64,000 nucleotides of DNA from the NCBI GenBank assembly GCA_050291245.1, contig JBNKJP010000001.1, forward strand, positions 30,706 to 94,705, in the 5' to 3' direction. The notes below the pieces were generated by a model that saw only the letters and a list, made by a program, of their open reading frames with translations, made no database searches and was not told the origin of the DNA. Positions within the stretch are counted from its first letter, which is position 1. Each line of letters opens with the position of its first letter. The DNA comes from Thiodiazotropha sp050291245 (GTDB taxonomy: Bacteria; Pseudomonadota; Gammaproteobacteria; Chromatiales; Chromatiaceae). Of the stretch, positions 44,026 to 53,200 are shown one piece after another. Position numbers and translations under genes: made by a program.

Positions 44026-44076
44026 ATGAACAAGCAACCGGATATCGTACCGGATTCCTTTGAAGTGCCGCTATGA
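44026..44076 (+). CDS. possible 16-residue leader peptide
   Basis: ATG at 44026 opens a 16-codon frame (MNKQPDIVPDSFEVPL) whose TGA overlaps the ATG of the GGDEF-EAL gene (ATGA). A good AGAGGG ribosome site lies 9 bp upstream of it, while the large gene has no clear site of its own. Translational coupling through this short ORF is an inference. Confidence 0.45.
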   Translation: MNKQPDIVPDSFEVPL

Positions 44077-46031
44077 ACGACGTGACAGGAAACAACAGGC
44101 ACGACCCCAATCAGGGATTCATGCGCAATGCCTCAGAGCAGTTGGCGCAACGCCGACAGCGCATGGAATATGAGCGCAAAATCGCGGATCGCGACAGACT
44201 GCTCCAGGAGTTACATGTCCACCAGATCGAACTGGAGCTGCAACATGAGGAGCTTCGCCAGGCGCATTTAAGTCTCGAGTACACCTATCAGCAGTATCTC
44301 GACCTTTATAACGGAGCCCCTGTGGGTTATATCAGTCTGGACGATGAAGGCCTGATCATACGCGCTAATCAAAAGCTTGCTGACATGTTCGGTGTAGAAC
44401 TCTACCGTTTGACCGACCGCCCTTTGATCGATTTCATGGCACCCCAGGATCAAAACATCTTCCGAAACCGGTTCAAGGCGTTCATCAACAACCCGGCAGG
44501 TAATCACATCGATGTGCAATTCCGCTATGGCTCCGACAAATCCAGCGAACGCACATTTGTCGGCCGCATTCAGGGACATCGGCTGGATTCATACAAAAGC
44601 TCATACACATTCACCGGCTGGAAAGAGACCCTGCTGATCGTTATCAGTGATGTCACTGAGCTCAAGAAGTCCGAAGATAAAATTCGATTCCAGGCCTTTC
44701 ATGACAATCTGACCGGCCTGCCTAATCGAGCGGCACTCCACGATCAGCTGGAAAATGCCCTTTCGCTCACCCAGCGTCAATCCGCTTATGGTGCCGTACT
44801 CTTTATGGATTTGGATCGTTTCAAACACATCAACGACTCATTGGGACACCATACCGGAGACAAACTGCTGATCGAGTTGAGCAAGCGTCTGCGAAGCCAT
44901 ATTCGCAAAGAGGATCTGTTAACGCGAATGGGCGGAGACGAATTTGTCGTACTACTCGCCGAACAACACCAAAACAAGACAGTGATGGCCGTCATCGCAC
45001 AACGTTTTGCGGAACATCTCGGAGCAGCGCTCTCGGAACCGATTTTTATTCAAGAGCAACGGTTTCAGCTCTCCTTGAGCGTGGGTATCACAATCTTCCC
45101 ATTTCAAACCGAAGACGAGATTCAGGATGTCATACGACAGGCCGACACCGCAATGTATCAGGCCAAGTCGGACGGGCTCGGACAAGTCCGGTTTTTTCAT
45201 GCCTCGATGCAGGAATCGGCCCGGCAACGCATGATCCTGGAAGCGGAACTACGTCTCGCCCTCAACGAACGTCAATTCGAACTGCACTATCAACCCCAGT
45301 TCAATGCCCAGGGAAAACTCTACGGCCTCGAAGCACTGGTACGCTGGCGGCATCCGTACCGGGGTCTGATCACCCCGGACAAATTTATCGGCATCGCGGA
45401 AGATACCGGCATGATTACCGCCATCGGGGACTGGGTTTTGGAAAATGCCGCCGGGCAGATTGCCGCCTGGCGAAAAATGCCCATTGATAACAGGATCCGT
45501 TTTGCTATCAATATCAGCGCCAAGCAACTCGAATCACCCACTTTCTGTGAACGGGTGTTGCACATCATCAATGAGTACGACCTGGACCCCCATCAACTGG
45601 TTTTCGAGATCGCGGAATCACTCCTACTGCCCAGCAATCCGACGGTTGAAACCACCCTGGAAAACCTGAGCAACTATGGCGTGACCTTTTCAATCGACGA
45701 TTTCGGCACCGGCTACTCAGCTTTGGCAACCCTGCACAAGGCCCCCATCGGACAAATAAAAATCGACAAAGGCCTGATCAATGAGCTGTCCATGCGTACC
45801 GGTGATCCCGAACCGGTTCGTGAACAATCCCACTCCGCGCTGGTCAACACCATACTTTTGATGGGTAAGGCACTCGGTATCACAGTCGTGGCGGAAGGGG
45901 TGAATACGCAAGAGCAGAAGAAGGTACTGATACACCTCGGCTGCAAGTGTTTCCAAGGCTATCATTTCGCCAAACCGGCGACAGCGGAAGAACTGGAAGA
46001 GTACCTGATATCCACGGCCCGTTTGGGTTAG
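44073..46031 (+). CDS. PAS-GGDEF-EAL cyclic-di-GMP enzyme
   Basis: 652 residues. An N-terminal helical region rich in Gln/Glu (coiled coil, about 20-75) leads into a PAS domain (about 78-195, with LYNGAPVGYISLDDEG). A GGDEF domain follows (about 210-370, MGGDEFVVLL intact, with DLDRFKHINDSLGHHTGD), then an EAL domain (about 390-640, EALVRWRHP, then DDFGTGYSAL). Both catalytic signatures are complete, so it may make and degrade c-di-GMP, with the PAS domain as sensor. No membrane segment is seen. It stands alone after pdxA. Confidence 0.92.
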   Translation: MNDVTGNNRHDPNQGFMRNASEQLAQRRQRMEYERKIADRDRLLQELHVHQIELELQHEELRQAHLSLEYTYQQYLDLYNGAPVGYISLDDEGLIIRANQKLADMFGVELYRLTDRPLIDFMAPQDQNIFRNRFKAFINNPAGNHIDVQFRYGSDKSSERTFVGRIQGHRLDSYKSSYTFTGWKETLLIVISDVTELKKSEDKIRFQAFHDNLTGLPNRAALHDQLENALSLTQRQSAYGAVLFMDLDRFKHINDSLGHHTGDKLLIELSKRLRSHIRKEDLLTRMGGDEFVVLLAEQHQNKTVMAVIAQRFAEHLGAALSEPIFIQEQRFQLSLSVGITIFPFQTEDEIQDVIRQADTAMYQAKSDGLGQVRFFHASMQESARQRMILEAELRLALNERQFELHYQPQFNAQGKLYGLEALVRWRHPYRGLITPDKFIGIAEDTGMITAIGDWVLENAAGQIAAWRKMPIDNRIRFAINISAKQLESPTFCERVLHIINEYDLDPHQLVFEIAESLLLPSNPTVETTLENLSNYGVTFSIDDFGTGYSALATLHKAPIGQIKIDKGLINELSMRTGDPEPVREQSHSALVNTILLMGKALGITVVAEGVNTQEQKKVLIHLGCKCFQGYHFAKPATAEELEEYLISTARLG

Positions 46032-46091
46032 GATCATGCTGTCTTTCAAGAAACGAAGGATCTCAATCTCCACCTGTCGCTATTTTGGAGA

Positions 46092-46202
46092 CCTCGTTCC
46101 CACGCTCCGCGTGGGAACGCAGACCGGAGTACGAATCACTCAGCAAGGCCGATCGTTACAGTAGGCTTAGTATGCGTTCCCACGCAGAGTGTGGAAACGT
46201 AT
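46092..46202. repeat. REPIN-like pair of inverted palindromes, copy 3
   Basis: Palindromes at 46095-46119 (arm B, CGCAGACC inward) and 46175-46199 (arm A, GCATACTAAGCC on the opposite strand) in inverted orientation. It fills much of the 237-bp gap between the convergent GGDEF-EAL and pmbA genes. Confidence 0.8.
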
Positions 46203-46268
46203 ATTGAGAGGATACCCCTCTTAGGCGGTTTTCGGCTTCAAGTCAGGGGCCGTTCGATGCAGCCCCCC

Positions 46269-47603
46269 CTATTCACCGGCAATCATCATCCGCTCGATCA
46301 ACCAGGATCCGGTCTGCACGCTGGTACGGGTCTCCACATCGGTACCGATCTCCCGCAAGTCGAGAAACATATCCCGCATATTGCCGGCGATGGTGATCTC
46401 TTCCACCGGGAACTGGATTTCACCGTTTTCCACCCAGAACCCGGCCGCGCCCCGTGAGTAGTCACCCGTGACCATATTGACGCCCTGACCCATCAGTTCG
46501 GTCACCAACAGCCCTTTGTCCAGGCTCTTCAGCAGACCATTGCGGTCCAGCTTACCACTGTTGATGCGCAGGTTACGCACTCCGCCGGCGTTACCACTGG
46601 TCTGCATCCCAAGCTTGCGGGCCGCATAACTGTCGAGCACATAGCCCTGCAGCACACCATCCCGGATGAACGACTGACGCCGGGTCGCCACCCCTTCGCT
46701 GTCGTAGGCGGCACTGGCGAGCCCGCCGGGCAGCAGGGGCTCTTCGTGAATCTCAACCCATTCGGGAAACACCGGTTTTCCCAGCTGATCCAGCAGGAAA
46801 CTGGCCTTGCGATACAGCGAGGAGCCACGGATCGCGCCGATAAAACTGCGCAACAATCCCACCGCCACATCCGCCTGAAACAGCACCGGCGCCTGTTGGG
46901 TCGGCAGGCGCCGGGCCTTGAGCCGCGCCAGGGTACGCTCGGCCGCCCGGAGGCCCACCGCCTCGGCGCTCTGTAACTGCTCGCCACGCCGGGACAGGGT
47001 ATACCAATAGTCCCGCTGCATGCTCTCATCTTCCTTTGCCACTACCGAACAGCTCAAGCTGTGACGGGATGCCGGGTAGCCGCCGATGAAACCATGGGTG
47101 TTGCCATAGACCTGCAGGCCGTTGTGGGTGTTCAGAGAGGCGCCCTCCGAGTTGAAGATCCGCGGGTCGCAGTCCCGTGCCGCGGTTTCACAACGGATCG
47201 CCTGCTCGATGGCGTTCTCGACGCTCACTCCCCAGGGGTGATAGAGGTCCAGATCGGGCAGCTCACGGGCCATCAGGCCCTCGTCCGCCAATCCGGAACA
47301 GGGGTCTTCCGAGGTGTAGCGGGCAAAGTTACAGGCCGCCTCGACAGTCTCCCGAATCGCCTGAGGGGACAGATCCGAGGTGCTGGCGGAACCTTTGCGT
47401 TGACCGAAATAGACCGTCACGCCCAAGCCGTTGTCCCGGGTATGCTCAATGGTTTCCACCTCTCCAAGACGCACCGAGACGGCGAGCCCCGCATCGCTGC
47501 TAACCGCGGCCTCGGCAGCACTTGCCCCTTGGCGCTTGGCCTCCTGTAGCAGGTCCTCGACCCGTTGCTGTAATTCCTGTTGACGTGCTGCCATGTCGAT
47601 CAC
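46269..47603 (-). CDS. pmbA: PmbA/TldE, non-catalytic partner of TldD
   Basis: 444 residues. The start is GTG 47603, which overlaps the tldD stop, or ATG 47594 (MAARQQ). Family features include SDAGLAVSVRLGEVETIEHTRDNGLGVTVY and, near the end, TGDYSRGAAGFWVENGEI. The HExxH of TldD is absent, as normal for PmbA. The TldD-PmbA heterodimer cleaves unfolded peptides and, in enterics, microcin and CcdA. It directly follows tldD here, while the two are unlinked in E. coli. Confidence 0.94.
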   Translation of the reverse strand: MIDMAARQQELQQRVEDLLQEAKRQGASAAEAAVSSDAGLAVSVRLGEVETIEHTRDNGLGVTVYFGQRKGSASTSDLSPQAIRETVEAACNFARYTSEDPCSGLADEGLMARELPDLDLYHPWGVSVENAIEQAIRCETAARDCDPRIFNSEGASLNTHNGLQVYGNTHGFIGGYPASRHSLSCSVVAKEDESMQRDYWYTLSRRGEQLQSAEAVGLRAAERTLARLKARRLPTQQAPVLFQADVAVGLLRSFIGAIRGSSLYRKASFLLDQLGKPVFPEWVEIHEEPLLPGGLASAAYDSEGVATRRQSFIRDGVLQGYVLDSYAARKLGMQTSGNAGGVRNLRINSGKLDRNGLLKSLDKGLLVTELMGQGVNMVTGDYSRGAAGFWVENGEIQFPVEEITIAGNMRDMFLDLREIGTDVETRTSVQTGSWLIERMMIAGE

Positions 47604-49042
47604 TGCTCGGTCCCTCCTACGGTCATGCCGTCGAGTTTCAAGGTGGGTTGGCCCACCCCAACCGGCACACTCTGGCCCTCTTTACCGCACACCCCCACAC
47701 CGGCATCCAGCTTGAGGTCGTCACCGACCATACTGATGCGGTTCATCGCATCCGGGCCGTTGCCGATCAGGGTCGCGCCTTTTACCGGATGGGTGACTTT
47801 GCCTTTCTCGATCAGGTAGGCTTCGCTGGCGGAAAACACGAAACGCCCGGAAGTGATATCCACCTGCCCGCCACCGAAGTTGACCGCATAGAGCCCCCGG
47901 TCCACCGATGCGATGATCTCTTCGGGATGATGCTGTCCGGGTAGCATGTAGGTGTTGGTCATGCGGGGCATGGGCAGGTGGGCATAGGACTCCCGCCGGC
48001 CATTGCCGGTGGAGTCCACCTTCATCAGCCGGGCATTGAGTTTGTCCTGCATATAACCCTTGAGCACCCCATTCTCGATCAACACCGTGTATTGGGAGGG
48101 AGTGCCCTCATCGTCGATATTGAGCGATCCACGACGTCCCGGCAGGGTGCCGTCATCTACCACCGTGACGCAGTCAGCGGCCACTTTTTGACCCACCTGA
48201 CCGCTGAAGGCGGAAGTCCCCTTGCGGTTGAAATCACCTTCCAGTCCATGCCCCACCGCCTCGTGCAGCAGCACTCCGGGCCAGCCGGGACCCAGCACCA
48301 CCGGCATGGTCCCGGCGGGGGCCTCGACCGCCTCCAGGTTCACCAAGGCCTGGCGTACCGCCTCCCGGGCGTAATCCAGACCCCGCTCTTCGCTGAGGAA
48401 ATAGGTGAAATTCTCCCGGGCTCCGCCGCCACTGGTGCCCTGCTCCCGGCGGTTGCCCTGCTCGGCGATCACATGCACGTTCATGCGCACCAGGGGGCGT
48501 ACGTCGGCACTCAGCCGCCCTTCGATATCCGCCACCAGAACGATGTCCTGGGCTCCGACCAGACTGACGATGACCTGCTTGACCCGGGGATCCAGGCGCC
48601 GGGCTTCACTGTCAACCCGGCGTAGCAGATCGATCTTGTCCACCTCGCTGAGACTGGGTAGTGGGTTGATCGGTTCGTAGAGCTGGCGGACTGCCGGGGT
48701 CCCGCTGACCCGTACCTTCTGTTCGGAACCGCTGCGGGTGATGGCCCGGGCCGCCCGGGCCGCCTCGGTGAGCACCGCCAGCTGCAACTCGTCCGAGTAG
48801 GCGAATCCGGTCTTCTCACCACTGATAACACGGATTCCGGCACCCTGTTCGATATTATGGGAACCCTCCTTGATGATGCCGTCTTCCAGCACCCAGGACT
48901 CAAGACGGCTGGTTTGAAAGTAGATGTCCGCGGCATCCACTCCCGGGCCGGTCAGTTCTCCCAGCATGCGATCCAGGTCCCGCTCCACCAGTCCCGAGGC
49001 GGTGAGAATGTTTTGCTGTGCGATTTGAATCAGGTCAGACAT
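47600..49042 (-). CDS. tldD: metalloprotease TldD
   Basis: 480 residues. The zinc motif HEAVGHGLEGD (HExxH type) lies at about residue 260. Other conserved parts are GTSGGGARENFTYF and the C-terminal GSGPDAMNRISMVG-type segment (here TLIGNGPDAMNRISMVGDD). It is the active subunit of the TldD/PmbA peptidase. It belongs to a minus-strand series yhdP-nitrilase-tldD-pmbA that is often conserved. Confidence 0.95.
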   Translation of the reverse strand: MSDLIQIAQQNILTASGLVERDLDRMLGELTGPGVDAADIYFQTSRLESWVLEDGIIKEGSHNIEQGAGIRVISGEKTGFAYSDELQLAVLTEAARAARAITRSGSEQKVRVSGTPAVRQLYEPINPLPSLSEVDKIDLLRRVDSEARRLDPRVKQVIVSLVGAQDIVLVADIEGRLSADVRPLVRMNVHVIAEQGNRREQGTSGGGARENFTYFLSEERGLDYAREAVRQALVNLEAVEAPAGTMPVVLGPGWPGVLLHEAVGHGLEGDFNRKGTSAFSGQVGQKVAADCVTVVDDGTLPGRRGSLNIDDEGTPSQYTVLIENGVLKGYMQDKLNARLMKVDSTGNGRRESYAHLPMPRMTNTYMLPGQHHPEEIIASVDRGLYAVNFGGGQVDITSGRFVFSASEAYLIEKGKVTHPVKGATLIGNGPDAMNRISMVGDDLKLDAGVGVCGKEGQSVPVGVGQPTLKLDGMTVGGTEQ

Positions 49043-49082
49043 GAGTATTCCAGGGTTGGTCGAAACGGGATCGCTGTGCCCG

Positions 49083-49106
49083 TGCTAGTGTGATATGTAA
49101 AGTGAA
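49083..49106. repeat. solitary end related to the 73-bp mini-element
   Basis: CTAGTGTGATATGTAAAGTG followed by AACC resembles the outer repeat of the mini-element at 31282. No partner end is close by. It lies in the short gap between tldD and the nitrilase gene. Confidence 0.35.
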
Positions 49107-49110
49107 CCTA

Positions 49111-49932
49111 TCAGAGTTGCCGGTGATCGATGGTGGGAAAGGTCTTACGTATGGTTTTTTGATATTCTCGATCCAGTTCGGCGATAACAAAACCCGTGCC
49201 ACGGGGTAACTGGCTCAGCACCGTGCCCCAGGGGTCGACGATCATGCTGTGTCCATAGGTCTCGCGACCGTTTACGTGGTATCCGCCCTGCGCGGCGGCG
49301 AGCACGAAGGCCAGGTTCTCAATAGCCCGGGCTCGCACCAGGGTATCCCAGTGGGCCTTTCCGGTGATAGCGGTAAACGAGGCGGGTACGACAAAGATCT
49401 CCGCCCCCATGTCGAGCAGTTTGCGGAACAGCTCGGGGAATCGCAGGTCATAGCAGATCGTCACGCCCAGCCGTCCGAACGGGGTATCCACCACCACCGG
49501 CTCATCGCCCGGTTCGATGGTACCGGACTCCTCGTAGTGTTCATCGGTCTCGACCAGATGCACGTCGAACAGATGGATCTTGTCGTAGCGCGCCACCCGT
49601 TCGCCCCGATCGTTCATCACCAGGCAACTGGCTCTCACCTTACCGCCTTTTTGGGCTCGCAGTGGAATGGTGCCGCCAACGATCCAGACGCCGTAACGTT
49701 TCGCCATCCGACTCAGGAATCCCTGCAGGGGACCGTCATGAGACTCTTCGCACAGGGTCAGCATCTCCTGATCCCGGTTACCCTTGAAAGCGAAATTCTC
49801 GGGCAGCACCACCAGACCGGCACCCTGCTCGGTGGCTTCACTGATCAACCGTTCGGCTTCGAGCAGATTGGCGCTCACATTCGGACTGGAAGCCATCTGG
49901 ATGGCCGCGACTTGACTTTTCTTACCACTCAT
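49111..49932 (-). CDS. carbon-nitrogen hydrolase (nitrilase family, Nit-like amidase)
   Basis: 273 residues. The catalytic Glu-Lys-Cys triad is visible in VVLPENFAF (Glu), ARYDKIHLFDV (Lys) and VTICYDLRFPELFR (Cys). The pattern is closest to Nit1/Nit2-like proteins such as deaminated-glutathione amidase. The gene lies between yhdP and tldD, a common location in Gammaproteobacteria. A 160-bp MITE has entered the gap upstream. Confidence 0.9.
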   Translation of the reverse strand: MSGKKSQVAAIQMASSPNVSANLLEAERLISEATEQGAGLVVLPENFAFKGNRDQEMLTLCEESHDGPLQGFLSRMAKRYGVWIVGGTIPLRAQKGGKVRASCLVMNDRGERVARYDKIHLFDVHLVETDEHYEESGTIEPGDEPVVVDTPFGRLGVTICYDLRFPELFRKLLDMGAEIFVVPASFTAITGKAHWDTLVRARAIENLAFVLAAAQGGYHVNGRETYGHSMIVDPWGTVLSQLPRGTGFVIAELDREYQKTIRKTFPTIDHRQL

Positions 49933-49964
49933 CTTGGATCTTGATCTGTGTACAGGACGGAATA

Positions 49965-50130
49965 TAAGGGTCGCGGAAGAAATAAACTATCCCAAAATAC
50001 GCAGGATTAATGCCTGCCTTCTTGGCGCAGCGCAGGGCGCATAGCAGGGCCTATGCAACCGAAGCTGCAACAACGAAGGCGGGTATTAAGACAAGTAGTT
50101 TGGGATAATTTATTTTTTCCGCGACCCTAA
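49965..50130. mobile_element. 160-bp MITE, copy 2 (TAA-flanked, inverted to copy 1)
   Basis: The element is 49968-50127, flanked by TAA at 49965-49967 and 50128-50130. Its complement matches copy 1 (620-779) at all but a handful of bases over the full 160 bp. It lies between the nitrilase gene and yhdP on the minus strand, so it may be transcribed as part of that operon. Confidence 0.88.
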
Positions 50131-50263
50131 AGCTTTTCGGAGCATAGCATCATGAACTGTCGTACCGCCAGTTAACTGAGTGGTTTCAGGGTTTTTCCAC
50201 GCCTGGCGGAATCCCCCCCAGGGTGCCAATCCCGGACCTGGCCATCCCATAATCGCGCCGGGG

Positions 50264-53200
50264 TCATTCACTTCCCGGCAACTCGGGCATATGCACATTT
50301 TTTCGGTTCGGATCCCGCACTTCCCCCAACTGCCGGAACTGGGGGTTATCCCAACTCCCGGTCACTTCATAGGTGCGCATCGCGATCCGGTCGAACTGTT
50401 TTCCGAACAGCTGTTGGGTGACCGCCAGGGCCACCCCGACCGAGGGGTTGATCGCCAGGGCCCCCACCAGGGGCAGCGTGGCGCTCACGTTGGGAATCAC
50501 CACCACCCGCTGATCGTAGGTACGGCTGCTCAGTCCGGTACGGCCACGGATATCCACCGAGGCCAGGGTACTGCGCAGCTCCAGATCGGTGGTGTACGCC
50601 TCCCCGTCATTGAGGTTGAAATTCCCCTCGATACTGTCGAAGGCCATCCCTTTGGAAAACAGATCCGAAAAATCCAGCGCCAGCCGCTTGCCCAGGGCGT
50701 TCAGGCTGAACAGGCCGATGAGACGCCCCATTCCCGGATCCACATTGTTCACCTGACCCTTGCCCACCTTGAGCCAAAGGCTCCCATACAGTTTATCCGC
50801 CCCCATCTCCAGCGGGGAAGTGGGCCAGTAGAGTTCCGCCTTGACCTGAGTGGGTGCCTGCTCGATGCCCGTGGTGAGGCCCAGTTCATGCTGCAGGTCA
50901 CCCAGGCTCGGGGTTTGCATCTGCAGATTCAAAGCGGTGCTCTGCCCCCTTGGGGTCATATGCCAATATCCCTGCCCCGAAAGGTCAATGTTTTTGCCTA
51001 CCAGGGTCAGACTGTTGATGGTGATCCCGTCCTGCTCCTTGCTCCAAATGAGATTGCCCTTACCGATCGGATCGTCGTTGATATACAGTCGTTCAACCGA
51101 AAAATTGACCGCCGGGACCTGGCGCGGATCCGGTGTTTCCGGAGGCTGTGTTGCACTTGTCCGCTGACCGGTCATGGTACTCGCGAGTTCCTGCAGGTTG
51201 AGCTTGAGATAGTCGAACCGCCCGAGGATCGGTCTTTGGGAGAGATCCCCGGGAATCTGCATGCTGCCCTGTACCGTATCGGAGGTCAGATTCACCCGAT
51301 AACCGTCGGCATAGTTGTTATAGGTGAACCGGGCATTGGGACACACCGAGCCCAGCGCGACCAGTTGATCGACCCGCAGGTCCATGCCAATCCGCGGCAG
51401 GGACTGGCCCGAACCGCTGGATTGCCGACTGACCCAGGCGATCCACTCGTCCGCATCGAGCCGTTCGACCGCACCGCTGAGATGAAATCCCTCGATACCA
51501 TCCAGACTTAAGGGCTCCTGGGAAAAGCCGATGGCCGCAACCCAGGGTTTTTCATGATTTGCATAAAAACGCCACAACGCATGGGTGTCCTGGCCATAGC
51601 GCACCCGTAGTTCGGTGCTCTGATCACTGAGGTAATCGACCCCCAGATCGAGCCTGCGCGGCTCATCGGCGGGTTTACCCAGGGGATCGGGCAGCGCCAC
51701 CGCCACCCCGACCAGATCCGTCTCCAGGTCCATGCGCACCGGTACCGCGCTACTCTGATGGGCGATGCTGAGGGCCAGGTCCGCCTGTCCGACGCCCTGA
51801 AAGTTATCCAACTCCCAGTCCGGGAACTGCTTGCTGAGACGCTTCATATCCAGGGCCATCCGGGTGGTGATCCGGGTCCAGTCCCGCCCCTTGCGATGCA
51901 CCGGAATGAGGTCGAAGCGCAACGGGCGATCCATCAGGTTCGCCCGGATATTCTTGCCCTGGATACCATTCAGATCGAAGGCTAGCACGCCTTCCAGCGC
52001 ACGGATCGGCAGATCGATCTTGCGCACGGTCATTTCGGCCTGTTCGAGGGCCAGCTCGCCATTGACCTTGAGTGAACCCCGCCCATGCTCCAGGGGGATC
52101 GCCAGATCAAGCCGGGTGCGAATATCACCCGCCACGGATACCGCTTCGACGAAGGGTTTGAAGTCCTTGCGCAGCGGGGTGTCCCCCAGGATCGCCATCA
52201 GATCCTTGAAGGGACCCTGTGCCTGCCCCTTAATCTGTAACGGCGTGGGGTGACGCAGTTGATCGATGCGCAGCGACACATCCCGCAGCTCGCTCGACAG
52301 CATCCGTCCTTGCTTGAGCCACATTCCCAGACCGTTGTTGATAAAATGCACCTCGGCCTCCGCCTTACTCAGCTCAGGCCAGCCAGGCAGATAGTCGAGC
52401 AGCATGTCCTCGAGTCCGAACAAAACCTCGAAGCGCCCCTCCTGGTGTTTGAAGGGGAAGTGGTTAACCGGTCCGTAGAGCAGAAAACTGCCCGTGGTCA
52501 CATGTCCGTCGACCACCGAGTTGTCGATCCACTCCACCAGGTCATGGGGCATCACCGAAACCGGGAGATAGTCGCTCTTGCTCGCTCCCCGGCCATCCCA
52601 GAAATCGGTCTGGATATCCACGAACAGGTCCTGGCCCGAGAGGGGAATGGTGACATCCACCCGGGACAGGGTATGCAGATCCGGGTTGCTCATGGCCACC
52701 CTTTCGCTCTGCAGCCGGAGACCTTGCGCGGGATCGAAATGCCAGAGGAAATCCCCCTGCATGGAATCCGCATACAGGGGCTGACGAAACAACTGGGCGT
52801 AGTCGAGCTCCATCTGCTTGCTTTGGAGTTTCATCCAGCCCCCGGATTGACTGCCGTCGATGGCCAGTCGCACACCCCGGATCCCGGGCAGGCTGTGCCA
52901 GGGCTTTGAGGCATAGTTCTCCACCTCGGCACGCAGGTTCCAGTCAAACCCTGAATCACCGCTATGCTGCCAGAGGAGATCGAGCCGGCGTACATCGCCC
53001 TGGGGTTCCAGAGCCATCAGGGCGGTGTGCCATTCGGCTTCGGGCAGGTGCAGGATACTGAGAAAGTCGTAGAGTCCTTTCAAGGCAAGATAGTCCGCCT
53101 GCAGGTGGAGCCCCTTGTCATCAGGGGACGCCGCCCACCAGGCCAGATCCAGGTGCCCCACCGGCCAAACCTCGGCGGGCCGGCTTATGGAAAAACGATC

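Noticed and set aside
50180..51511. 443-codon plus-strand ORF opposite yhdP, and others such as 52964-54235
   Set aside because: They lie wholly antisense to yhdP, have His/Gln/Pro-rich low-sense sequence and no domain. They are shadows of GC-rich codon use.
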